From NCBI GenBank assembly GCA_018830925.1, contig JAHJRK010000451.1:1-19553 (forward strand): a DNA stretch of 19,553 nucleotides. Direction: 5' to 3'. Shown here piece by piece: positions 1-7,224 of this stretch. Source of the DNA: Pseudomonadota bacterium. Lineage in GTDB: Bacteria; Desulfobacterota; Desulfobacteria; Desulfobacterales; RPRI01. The notes below the pieces were generated by a model. The model did not search any database, was not told the origin of the DNA, and saw only the letters and a program-made list of their open reading frames with translations. Position 1 is the first letter of the stretch; the number at the start of each line of letters is the position of its first letter. Made by a program: the position numbers and the translations under genes.

Positions 1-1
1 A

Positions 2-115
2 GTCCCGCTTTCAAGCCTTTCAAAGGCCCGTGAAATAGCTGATATGCTGAAAGAATGGATTTCTAAGGGAAGATTCTTTCTGGGTGAACCGCAGTTTACT
101 CTGCCGGACAGCTGA
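2..115 (+). CDS. C-terminal 37 residues of a HcyBio/DUF39-like protein (partial)
   Basis: An open frame enters from the left edge and stops at 113-115. It encodes 37 residues that begin VPLSSLSKAREIADMLKEWI and end in a short hydrophobic, proline-containing tail. The 'PLSS..KAREIA..LKEWI..G.F.L.EP' pattern matches, from memory, the C-terminus of the homocysteine biosynthesis (HcyBio, former DUF39) family. That family is found in methanogens and sulfate reducers and is linked to sulfide incorporation into homocysteine from aspartate semialdehyde. Only the tail is visible, so the assignment rests on one short motif. The stop is followed by 73 bp before thpR, with no clear terminator, so the two genes may be co-transcribed. 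Confidence 0.6.
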   Translation, partial: VPLSSLSKAREIADMLKEWISKGRFFLGEPQFTLPDS

Positions 116-188
116 TCAGTTGACCCTGGCTCCGGCAGGAAAGAGAATGCCTGATAAAGAAACGGGTTGAACAGGTTCATTTAATTTC

Positions 189-779
189 ATGTTCGGTAAT
201 ATAAGAGCTTTTATAGCACTGAGACTTCCGGAAAATATATTATCTTCCATAAATAAAATTCAGGAAGATTTGAAGCTATTCAGACTCCCGGTAAGATGGG
301 TCCGGCCTGAAAATATCCATCTTACTCTGAAATTTTTCGGAAACATAAGCGAATCGTATAAAGAGAGTATCGGGATAGCAATGAGTGACTGTGCAGGCTG
401 TTGCTCACCTTTAACTCTTTCTGCAAAAGGGATCGGCGTCTTCCCGTCTGTTGCCCGCCCGCGAGTAATATGGGCCGGTCTTTCTGGCCAGATATCCCTG
501 CTTTTAAGTTTTCAGGATGCTCTAGAAAAAAATCTGGAGAAATCCGGTTTTAAAAAAGAAGAGAGGCCGTTTAAAGGACATATTACCATAGGCCGTTTTA
601 AAGACAGAGTTAACAGCGAGAGACTGACCGAAGCAATAAGAAAGCATAAGGATTTTAACACGGAAATTTTTAATGCCAAAGAGATCATTCTGTTTAAAAG
701 TGATCTTTTGTCGGGAGGTCCTGTTTATACAGAGCTTTTGAGAGTTACTTTAACTGAAAAGAAAAAGAATGAGATGTAA
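189..779 (+). CDS. thpR: RNA 2',3'-cyclic phosphodiesterase (2'-5' RNA ligase family, LigT/ThpR)
   Basis: This 196-residue protein of the 2H phosphoesterase superfamily has the two diagnostic HxTx motifs: HLTLKFFG (H44, T46) and HITIGRF (H131, T133). The spacing and total length fit the bacterial ThpR/LigT family. Such enzymes open 2',3'-cyclic phosphates in RNA to 2'-phosphates in vitro and can reversibly join tRNA halves; the cellular role is unsettled. The N-terminal 'IRAFIALRLPENI' is the usual family opening. ATG 189 is the only start, because an in-frame stop lies at 168-170; its ribosome binding site is poor. A thpR gene just before recA is a frequent arrangement in Desulfobacterota. 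A possible recA promoter starts three bases after the stop. Confidence 0.92.
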   Translation: MFGNIRAFIALRLPENILSSINKIQEDLKLFRLPVRWVRPENIHLTLKFFGNISESYKESIGIAMSDCAGCCSPLTLSAKGIGVFPSVARPRVIWAGLSGQISLLLSFQDALEKNLEKSGFKKEERPFKGHITIGRFKDRVNSERLTEAIRKHKDFNTEIFNAKEIILFKSDLLSGGPVYTELLRVTLTEKKKNEM

Positions 780-781
780 CT

Positions 782-810
782 TTGACGGCTTTGAAAAAGT
801 TACGTTTAAA
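782..810 (+). promoter_or_regulatory. possible sigma-70 promoter for recA
   Basis: TTGACG (782-787) is followed after 17 bp by TTTAAA (805-810). The -35 hexamer is good and the -10 weak (4 of 6). It sits 45 bp before the chosen recA start. I see no inverted LexA-type operator overlapping it. Confidence 0.35.
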
Positions 811-854
811 ACCTGTGTAAGTGTTTGTTATATACCGGAGAAGGAGGGGAGATT

Positions 855-1880
855 ATGAGCAGCAATTCAATAGACAAGGAGAAAGCGGTTGATACTGCAA
901 TTGGGCAGATAGAGCGCCAGTTCGGCAAAGGGGCCATTATGAAGCTGGGCAGCAGGCCGATAAGCGATGTTCCTGTAATACCCACCGGATCACTTGCGCT
1001 GGACAGGGCGCTTGGCGTGGGAGGGATCCCCAGGGGAAGGGTTATAGAGATTTTCGGGCCTGAGTCGTCGGGCAAGACAACGCTTGCTCTTAACGCCATT
1101 TCTGAAGCCCAGAGGCAGGGCGGCATCGCAGCTTTTATCGATGCGGAACACGCCCTTGACACAGCCTATGCAAGGAGAATCGGAGTCAACTGCGATGAAC
1201 TTCTTGTAGCCCAGCCTGATACCGGGGAACAGGCCCTTGAAATTGCCGATATGCTTGTCAGAAGCGGGGCTATAGATATTATGGTAATAGATTCGGTCGC
1301 CGCTCTTGTACCGAGAGCGGAAATTGAAGGTGAAATGGGCGATTCCCATATGGGGCTTCAGGCAAGGCTGATGTCCCAGGCTTTGAGAAAACTGACCGGA
1401 ACAATCGGCAAGACAATGACCTCGGTTATTTTTATAAATCAGATAAGAATGAAGATAGGTATTGTATTCGGAAACCCAGAGACGACCACAGGAGGGAATG
1501 CCCTGAAGTTCTACTCATCCGTGAGACTTGATATACGCCGTACCGCATCCATCAAGGATGGACAGGAGGTTGTCGGAAACAGAACAAAGGTCCGGGTTGT
1601 CAAAAACAAGATGGCTCCGCCTTTCAAAGAGGCTGAGTTTGATATCATGTACGGAGAAGGAATATCAAAGATAGGTGATGCTGTCGATATAGGGGCGGAG
1701 CTGGGAGTAATCGACAAAAGCGGAGCATGGTACTCATATAACGGTGAAAGAATAGGCCAGGGCCGCGAGAATGTTAAAAAATTTTTAAAGGAAAATACAG
1801 ATATATTCAACAGCCTGTATGCAAAGGTGAGGGAGACGATTGGTCTTTCGCCGGTAAAGGAAGAGATCAAAGTGGAATAA
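855..1880 (+). CDS. recA: Recombinase RecA
   Basis: RecA is the ATP-dependent strand-exchange protein that also triggers LexA cleavage. With ATG 855 it is 341 residues, close to the usual length. Visible landmarks are Walker A GPESSGKT (68-75), the AEH segment (97-99), Walker B DIMVID (141-146), loop L1 (EGEMGDSHMGLQARL, 158-172) and loop L2 with FINQIRMKIG and the NPETTTGGNALKFY stretch (193-220). The frame stays open upstream to another ATG at 825, but 855 is preferred: the strong AAGGAGGGG (841-849) lies 5 bp before it, and the product then starts MSSNSIDKEK like other RecAs. alaS follows after 51 bp; recX, often found here in proteobacteria, is absent. Confidence 0.98.
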   Translation: MSSNSIDKEKAVDTAIGQIERQFGKGAIMKLGSRPISDVPVIPTGSLALDRALGVGGIPRGRVIEIFGPESSGKTTLALNAISEAQRQGGIAAFIDAEHALDTAYARRIGVNCDELLVAQPDTGEQALEIADMLVRSGAIDIMVIDSVAALVPRAEIEGEMGDSHMGLQARLMSQALRKLTGTIGKTMTSVIFINQIRMKIGIVFGNPETTTGGNALKFYSSVRLDIRRTASIKDGQEVVGNRTKVRVVKNKMAPPFKEAEFDIMYGEGISKIGDAVDIGAELGVIDKSGAWYSYNGERIGQGRENVKKFLKENTDIFNSLYAKVRETIGLSPVKEEIKVE

Positions 1881-1931
1881 GTTGTTTACAGACATAAATT
1901 TACATCAGCAAACCGATATATGGAGTTATGA

Positions 1932-4559
1932 ATGACAGGCAACGAGATTCGCAGGGAGTTTCTTGAATATTTCAAAAAGCGCGATCATCAGGTGGTAAGG
2001 AGCTCATCCCTTGTTCCATCTGATGATCCAACTTTGCTCTTTACAAATGCAGGAATGGTTCAGTTCAAGCGGACTTTTCTCGGAGAGGAGAAAAGAAACT
2101 ATTTGAGGGCAGTGACATCACAGAAATGCGTGCGAGCAGGCGGAAAGCATAATGATCTTGAAAATGTCGGTTATACCGCAAGGCATCATACTTTCTTTGA
2201 AATGCTAGGCAATTTTTCATTCGGCGATTACTTCAAGGAAAAGGCCATAGAATTTGCCTGGGATCTTCTGACAAACGGTTATAGGCTTCCTGGGGACAAA
2301 TTGTGGGCTTCGGTTTATCTCGACGATGATGAAGCCCATAATCTCTGGCACAAAAATATCGGTATTCCGGAAGATAGGATAGTAAGATTCGGCGAAAAGG
2401 ACAATTTCTGGTCTATGGGGGATACCGGACCTTGCGGGCCGTGCTCAGAAATACTTATTGACAGGGGAGAAAAATATGGTTGCGGCAGGCCCGAATGCAA
2501 AGTGGGCTGTGACTGCGACAGGTATCTTGAAATATGGAACCTTGTTTTCATGCAGTTTAACAGGGATGCTTCCGGAAAAATGACTCCTCTCCCAAAGCCC
2601 AGTATCGATACAGGAATGGGCCTTGAGCGCATTGTCACCGTGGTTCAGAATGTGCCTACAAACTATGACACAGATCTTATTGTTCCGATTATAAAAAGGA
2701 CAGGTGAGCTTTCAGGAAAGAGCCTGGGTGAGTCTGCCGCATCCGATGTGGCGCTGAAGGTAATCGCCGATCACAGCAGGGCTGCAGCTTTTCTTATCTG
2801 CGACGGAATTCTTCCGTCAAACGAGGGCAGGGGATATGTGCTTCGCAGAATAATGAGAAGGGCGATACGCTACGGGCGAAACATCGGCCTTGTTAAACCT
2901 TTCCTGCATGATACTTCCGGCGTTGTTGTTGAATCTATGAAGGAGGCATATCCGGAATTTAACGGTGCGGAGGCATTTATTGCAAATGTCATAAAAAATG
3001 AGGAAGCCCGTTTTTCAGAGACCCTCGATAACGGTTTGAAACTGTTAAATGATGAACTTTCGGAGATAAGAGCCAAAGGAGCAAATACGGTTCCCGGGGA
3101 TGTTATCTTCAAGCTGTATGACACTTATGGTTTCCCGGTTGATGTAGTGCGGGATGTTGTGCGCGATGAAAAGCTTTTTCTTGATATGGACGGATTTAAT
3201 GCCGCAATGGACGGACAGAGAGAAAAGTCGAGATCGGTTGCCGTTTTTACCGGAATAAGCGAAGCATATAAAAATCTTTCCACAAAAAGGTTGATACCAA
3301 GATTTGTCGGATATGAGAGGCTTTCATGCGATTCCAAAGTTCTTCTTATTGTGGAAAACGGAGAAGAAGTTACCGAAGCCGCTGCCGGCATGGATATCGA
3401 AATTGTCACCGAAGAAACCCCTTTTTATGGCGAATCGGGAGGCCAGACCGGAGATGCCGGTTTGATAAAATCAAAGAGCCTTGAAATTGAAATTTCAGTT
3501 ACGGTAAAGGATCCGACAGGAATAATAATTCATAAAGGAAAAGTCATAAAGGGCAGTGTTAAAGCAGGACAAATTGTAACTCTTTCGGTAGACAAGGAAA
3601 GGCGGGATGCAACAGCCCTTAATCATACCGCCACACATATACTCCATTCGATTTTAAGGCAGAATTTAGGAGACCATGTGAAACAGGCCGGTTCGCTTGT
3701 CTCTCCCGACAGACTTCGTTTCGATTTCTCCCATTTTTCCGGTATTGACAAGGAAACTCTGGACAGGATCGAATCTGAAGTAAATGAAAGAATCAGGGAA
3801 AATGCTGTAACATCCATCGAAGAGATGGATGCAGAGAAAGCTTTCAAATCAGGCGCAATGGCCCTTTTTGAAGAAAAGTACGGAGATGTCGTAAGAGTTA
3901 TTTCTCTTGCCTCTTTCAGCAGGGAACTTTGTGGCGGAACACACACTGACCGTACCGGAAATATAGGCCTTTTCAGGATTATCAGTGAATCGAGCGTTGC
4001 ATCCGGAGTGAGGCGTATCGAAGCTTTAACCGGTGCTGCCGCCGTAAATTACACTCAGCAGAGTGAAAACATTCTGCAGGCGACCGCGCGTATTCTCAAG
4101 GAAAAGCCCGAAGCATTGCATCAGAGAGTCGAAAAGATGCTTTCCAGAGAAAGGCTTCTTGAAAAAGAACTTGAAAAAGCAAAGGGGAAAATCGCATCCG
4201 GCGCAGCCGATGGGATCGATGATGAAATAAAATCGTTAAACGGAGTCAGTGTTTTTGTTAAAAAAGTTTCAGTAGAGACTCCTGCCGCACTGAGAGATCT
4301 TGCCGACAGGTTCAGGGATAAAATAAAATCCGGAATTATCGTGCTGGGAAGTGCAGCCGGTGATAAAGTTCTTCTTATTGTTGTTGTAACGAAGGACCTG
4401 ACAGGAAAATACCATGCCGGAAATATTATTAAACAGATTTCAACAATTGTCGGAGGCGGTGGGGGAGGAAGATCCGACATGGCCCAGGCGGGCGGAAACA
4501 TACCCGGAAAACTGGATGATGCTCTATCCAGGGTTTATGATGTGGTCGGTGCTTTTTAA
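1932..4559 (+). CDS. alaS: Alanine--tRNA ligase
   Basis: The 875-residue class II synthetase is full length. The N-terminal catalytic core shows the QKCVRAGGKHNDLENVG and HHTFFEMLGNFSFGDYF segments (64-101), PCGPCSEI (167-174) and DTGMGLERI (226-234). The editing domain carries the zinc-site HxxxH (NHTATH, H565 and H569) and CGGTH (C667, H671), which remove mischarged Ser/Gly. The C-Ala domain ends with a glycine run, RSDMAQAGG and a conserved tail. A cysteine-rich insertion (C184, C189, C193, C195) before DRYLEIWNLVFMQFN also occurs in many other bacterial AlaS and is not unusual. ATG 1932 has TGGAG 6 bp upstream. The gene converges on the next one, with only 21 bp between the stop codons. 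Confidence 0.98.
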   Translation: MTGNEIRREFLEYFKKRDHQVVRSSSLVPSDDPTLLFTNAGMVQFKRTFLGEEKRNYLRAVTSQKCVRAGGKHNDLENVGYTARHHTFFEMLGNFSFGDYFKEKAIEFAWDLLTNGYRLPGDKLWASVYLDDDEAHNLWHKNIGIPEDRIVRFGEKDNFWSMGDTGPCGPCSEILIDRGEKYGCGRPECKVGCDCDRYLEIWNLVFMQFNRDASGKMTPLPKPSIDTGMGLERIVTVVQNVPTNYDTDLIVPIIKRTGELSGKSLGESAASDVALKVIADHSRAAAFLICDGILPSNEGRGYVLRRIMRRAIRYGRNIGLVKPFLHDTSGVVVESMKEAYPEFNGAEAFIANVIKNEEARFSETLDNGLKLLNDELSEIRAKGANTVPGDVIFKLYDTYGFPVDVVRDVVRDEKLFLDMDGFNAAMDGQREKSRSVAVFTGISEAYKNLSTKRLIPRFVGYERLSCDSKVLLIVENGEEVTEAAAGMDIEIVTEETPFYGESGGQTGDAGLIKSKSLEIEISVTVKDPTGIIIHKGKVIKGSVKAGQIVTLSVDKERRDATALNHTATHILHSILRQNLGDHVKQAGSLVSPDRLRFDFSHFSGIDKETLDRIESEVNERIRENAVTSIEEMDAEKAFKSGAMALFEEKYGDVVRVISLASFSRELCGGTHTDRTGNIGLFRIISESSVASGVRRIEALTGAAAVNYTQQSENILQATARILKEKPEALHQRVEKMLSRERLLEKELEKAKGKIASGAADGIDDEIKSLNGVSVFVKKVSVETPAALRDLADRFRDKIKSGIIVLGSAAGDKVLLIVVVTKDLTGKYHAGNIIKQISTIVGGGGGGRSDMAQAGGNIPGKLDDALSRVYDVVGAF

Positions 4560-4580
4560 AGCCGGAATTTAATATTCTTT

Positions 4581-5294
4581 TTAAAGAATCACCTCATTGG
4601 CAAGTTCATCTGTGTCGTCTGATTTTACAGGAAAATGCAGGGATAACTCTTCACCGCATTTGTCTATTGCACGGCATATGGATTTTCCGTATTCTTTTTT
4701 CCCGATTCCAATTGAAAGCTCAGCAGTTATTTTTCCCCAGAAATCAGGGGCAATTTTTGTATTGATGCCTCTATCTCCCAGTATCCATACCCGGTGTTCA
4801 AGAAGCGAGATAAAAATTAGAATCCCGGTTTCGTCTCTTGTTTTATATAACTGTTTTTCATAAAAAGCCATAACGGCGCGTTCTCTTACTGTCTCTTCAA
4901 TTCGTTTGCCGGATAAGAAAAGAATTTTCATTTCAGGAAATTTTGAGATGAAGAACCTGAAGGGGAAATAGAGCACAAATACCATCGGGATATAAGTCCA
5001 GACAGTGGCATTCGCTGCGGCTTCTGACAGAAACTGGGCGGAAAAGCCTGACAGACTGTAACCCCAATCGGCTGCCTTTAATGCGATCAAATATGCTTTT
5101 ACGGTTTCAAGAATTAGTGAAAAAAAGCCAGCGAGGATAAAAGCTCCGAGTGTTTCGGTTTCCCTGTATGAATCGCTTGAATCCACAACCATTATTACGA
5201 TTTCGCCGGACGTATTTGACTCAGCCTTTTTTATAGAATCGGCGATATCTTTATTTTCTTCCGTGCTGAATAATTCCGATGCCTTAATTTTCAT
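4581..5294 (-). CDS. Membrane TPM-domain protein (COG3762-like)
   Basis: This 237-residue protein looks like a TPM domain split by a membrane insertion. The first piece carries TSGEIVIMVVDSS (28-40). Two hydrophobic segments follow, about 48-72 and 97-117. The domain then resumes with the TRDETGILIFISLLEHRVWI stretch (152-171) and ILGDRGI (171-177), the usual TPM strand pair. TPM proteins act in or at the membrane; some plant members are acid phosphatases or photosystem II assembly factors, while bacterial roles are unclear. It is the last gene of a lemA-ygcG-TPM cassette on the minus strand, as in many bacteria. The start at 5294 is preceded by AAGGAAAGGG. A repeat element fills the gap to the upstream gene. 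The specific function is unknown. Confidence 0.82.
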   Translation of the reverse strand: MKIKASELFSTEENKDIADSIKKAESNTSGEIVIMVVDSSDSYRETETLGAFILAGFFSLILETVKAYLIALKAADWGYSLSGFSAQFLSEAAANATVWTYIPMVFVLYFPFRFFISKFPEMKILFLSGKRIEETVRERAVMAFYEKQLYKTRDETGILIFISLLEHRVWILGDRGINTKIAPDFWGKITAELSIGIGKKEYGKSICRAIDKCGEELSLHFPVKSDDTDELANEVIL

Positions 5295-5311
5295 GATCCC
5301 TTTCCTTTTAG

Positions 5312-5457
5312 GCCGTTCAAAATAACTATTATATTTCCGACCATTTTGTTACGGCTCCTTATGCCGGTCACAGTATTTGAAGCTTCCCGCAGCCAGCTAC
5401 GGGGAATGCGCTCGCTATTGCGGTTCAATGTTACAGTTATTTTATTACAACGGCTTA
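5312..5457. repeat. intergenic inverted-repeat element, copy A (146 bp)
   Basis: Copy A lies between the YgcG-type gene and the second TPM gene. Its left end (GCCGTTCAAAATAACTATTA, from 5312) and right end (5426-5457, ending ACAACGGCTTA) are imperfect inverted repeats. Segment 5312-5367 is about 86% identical to 6342-6398, and 5426-5457 matches 6410-6441 at 31 of 32 positions. Relative to copy B it has about 50 extra bases holding the hairpin CCCGCAGC-CA-GCTACGGG (5386-5403) and CGCTCGCT (5409-5416). Its last three bases overlap the stop codon of the YgcG-type gene. There is no coding capacity; it behaves like a MITE or REP-type element. Confidence 0.78.
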
Positions 5458-6315
5458 CCAGCTTCCCGATGATCCTCCGCCTCCGAAGCCTCCGCCTCCG
5501 CCTGAAAAACCTCCACCCCCGAAACCGCCGCCTCCTCCAAAGCCTCCGATGAAGCCTCCCGGTCTGATTCCGCCGGAATGAGATCTTCCGGCTCCGCCGG
5601 TCATTGCACCGGATAAAAGCCCGAAAGCAAAGCCGGCTATTGCAAGAATGCCGAGAAGCATCATGGAGATTCCGGGAAAAGAAAAGAGCGATATTACAGG
5701 AAGAAGAACAGCTCCTGATGCTCCTCCGAGGATTTTCGAAATACCGGACAAAGCCGCGGTTATAACAAAAAGAAAAATAAGCAGGGCGAATATGGGGTTC
5801 TTTCCACTCTCTTTCTTTGCGGTATCGGAATCGGACGCCTTATATTCGCCTCTGACAACCGAAACAATGGCATTAATACCGGCCTCAATTCCGCCGTTGA
5901 AGTCGCCTTCCTTGAACTTGGGAATTATTTCGGAGCGTATAATTCTTCCCGAGACAAGATCCGTCAGCTTTCCTTCCAGTCCGCGTCCTACTTCAATCCT
6001 GAGCTTACGGTCATTTTTTGAGACGAGGAGAATAGCGCCGTTATCGAGATTATTTTGTCCTATTTTCCAGGCTTCAGCAACCTTTATGGAAAACTCCTCG
6101 AGGATCTCCCCTTCAAGAGAAGGAATGGTAAGAACCACGATCTGGGTTGAATCGCTGCTTTCAATTGCAGACAAAGCAGCCTCCAGTTTCTGCACAGTTT
6201 CAGGAGAGAGCATTAAAGCATAGTCATTTACTCTTCCTTTAAGATGCGGAACATCAAGCGCTCCGGCGGAGAACGGAAATATTATAAAAAGCAACGCGAT
6301 AATCCAGTTTAACAC
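5455..6315 (-). CDS. YgcG-type TPM-domain protein with Gly-rich tail
   Basis: This 286-residue envelope protein begins with a cleavable-looking signal peptide (hydrophobic 4-14, likely cut after SAGA near residue 19). A TPM domain follows (about 25-155) with the hallmark VNDYALMLS (29-37), DNGAILLVSKNDRKLRIEVG (91-110) and RGLEGKLTD (111-119). Then come one or two membrane segments (about 173-191 and 200-235) and a tail of glycine repeats ending SSGSW (253-286). This is the standard architecture of COG1512/YgcG proteins, usually encoded beside lemA as here. The start is GTG at 6315, with AGGGGT eight bases upstream; I see no better ATG. The stop is embedded in repeat copy A. The biochemical role is not established; membrane stress or envelope maintenance is often suggested. 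Confidence 0.88.
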   Translation of the reverse strand: MLNWIIALLFIIFPFSAGALDVPHLKGRVNDYALMLSPETVQKLEAALSAIESSDSTQIVVLTIPSLEGEILEEFSIKVAEAWKIGQNNLDNGAILLVSKNDRKLRIEVGRGLEGKLTDLVSGRIIRSEIIPKFKEGDFNGGIEAGINAIVSVVRGEYKASDSDTAKKESGKNPIFALLIFLFVITAALSGISKILGGASGAVLLPVISLFSFPGISMMLLGILAIAGFAFGLLSGAMTGGAGRSHSGGIRPGGFIGGFGGGGGFGGGGFSGGGGGFGGGGSSGSW

Positions 6316-6340
6316 GAATCGACCCCTTTAGTAAGTTAGG

Positions 6341-6441
6341 AGCCGTTACGAAATAACCATTACATTTCTAACCAGTTCGTTACGGCTCCTTATGCCGGGC
6401 AGAAAATTCCAATGTTACAGTTATTTTGTTACAACGGCTTA
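6341..6441. repeat. intergenic inverted-repeat element, copy B (101 bp)
   Basis: Copy B sits between lemA and the YgcG-type gene, in the same orientation as copy A. Its ends, AGCCGTTACGAAATAACCAT from 6341 and the strand opposite 6410-6441, align over about 26 positions with four mismatches and one 3-nt gap. A second inverted repeat overlaps the left end: AGGAGCCGTTACGAA (6338-6352) against TTCGTTACGGCTCCT (6376-6390), with one mismatch. Confidence 0.78.
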
Positions 6442-6547
6442 GAAATTATTTCCTGCGTTTTCCCACCCCCCAAGGGGGTACTGAAAAGATCGGCAGGAAA
6501 TAATTTCGTTAACGCACTTTCACCCCTCAAGGGGGTACTGAAAAGAG
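6442..6547. repeat. nested repeats downstream of lemA: 15-bp perfect inverted repeat and 25-bp direct repeat
   Basis: GAAATTATTTCCTGC (6442-6456) is perfectly inverted at 6493-6507. The direct repeat ACCCCCCAAGGGGGTACTGA (first 20 of 25 bases, 6465-6489) recurs at 6522-6546 with one mismatch, at a 57-bp period. Each direct-repeat unit is itself a C-run/G-run hairpin. The block abuts repeat copy B and ends about 20 bp from the lemA stop, so it forms part of the lemA-ygcG intergenic transcript. Confidence 0.8.
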
Positions 6548-6567
6548 TCCCGTTTATCGGGGTTATA

Positions 6568-7161
6568 TTATTGCACTGAAAAGCTCACCTTGGGAGCGCT
6601 TTTTGCAGCTTCATCGGCTTTGAAAGGCTCTTTGCGCTCAAGATGAAGCAAAAGAGAGTTTGTCAGAGAATTGGGGAAAATTCTGATGCTCGTATTGAAA
6701 ACCTGGACTGATTTATTGTACCTTACTCTTGCAACATTAATTCTGTTTTCTGTCCCCTCAAGCTGGTTTTGCAGATCCATGAAATTCTGGTTGGCCTTTA
6801 AATCGGGATATCTTTCAACAATAACCATGAGCCGTGAAAGAGCGCCTGATAGTTCTCCCTGGGCCTGCTGGAACTTGCCGAATGCTTCAGGATTATTGAG
6901 AAGTCCTTTTGAAATCTGCATGGAGCCAGCTTTGGCTCTTGCTTCTGTAACGGCCGTCAGGGTATCGGCTTCATGCTTTGCGTAACCCTTGACCACCTCA
7001 ACGAGGTTGGGTATAAGATCGAGACGGCGCTGGTAACTCGCCTCAACATCTCCCCAGGCTGCAAAAACCGCCTCTTCATTGGCCTGCATCGTATTGTATC
7101 CGCAGCCGGATAAAGCAAGGACCGAAATAAATCCGAACAAAAGAACTAATAACTTTTTCAT
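6568..7161 (-). CDS. lemA: LemA family lipoprotein
   Basis: This 197-residue LemA protein opens with a lipoprotein signal peptide: KK, a hydrophobic run (4-16), and lipobox LSGC with the acylated Cys at residue 20. The LemA core follows, with the helical signature ANEEAVFAAWGDVEASYQRR (27-46), DLIPNLVEVVKGYAKHE, the ALSRLMVIVERYPDLKANQN segment and ENRINVARVRYNKSVQVFN. LemA proteins are all-helical and membrane-anchored, with an unknown biochemical role. They commonly head an operon with TPM-domain proteins, as here. The start at 7161 has a strong GGAGGAGAT on the minus strand (plus 7163-7171). A terminator-like hairpin separates it from dapB. Confidence 0.93.
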   Translation of the reverse strand: MKKLLVLLFGFISVLALSGCGYNTMQANEEAVFAAWGDVEASYQRRLDLIPNLVEVVKGYAKHEADTLTAVTEARAKAGSMQISKGLLNNPEAFGKFQQAQGELSGALSRLMVIVERYPDLKANQNFMDLQNQLEGTENRINVARVRYNKSVQVFNTSIRIFPNSLTNSLLLHLERKEPFKADEAAKSAPKVSFSVQ

Positions 7162-7182
7162 ATCTCCTCCGGTTTTAAATCA

Positions 7183-7210
7183 GGAAAAATCGGCGGCTTT
7201 TTTAAAGCCG
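7183..7210 (-). terminator. Rho-independent terminator-like hairpin after dapB
   Basis: CGGCTTT (7194-7200) pairs with AAAGCCG (7204-7210) across a 3-nt loop. On the minus strand the stem is followed after a few bases by five T's (plus 7185-7189). The stem lies 14 bp past the dapB stop. The short stem and interrupted T-tract make it moderate at best, and partial read-through into lemA is possible. Confidence 0.55.
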
Positions 7211-7224
7211 TCTGTTTTCCGGGT

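Noticed and set aside
806..1162. Open frames antisense to recA (also 990-1349 and 1511-1870)
   Set aside because: They lie fully inside recA, whose motifs are complete; their products have no recognisable domain and look like reversed coding sequence.
4560..4595. Bidirectional terminator between alaS and the TPM gene
   Set aside because: ATTCTTTTTAAAGAAT is self-complementary but has almost no loop and few G:C pairs, and it overlaps the TPM stop; too weak to call.
5648..6223. 191-aa open frame on the plus strand
   Set aside because: It is antisense to the YgcG-type gene, which has a signal peptide, TPM motifs and a Gly-rich tail. The plus-strand product shows no domain.
6465..6546. CRISPR-like direct repeat
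   Set aside because: Only two units, both palindromic C/G runs, with an inverted repeat overlapping one; no further repeats, no cas genes.
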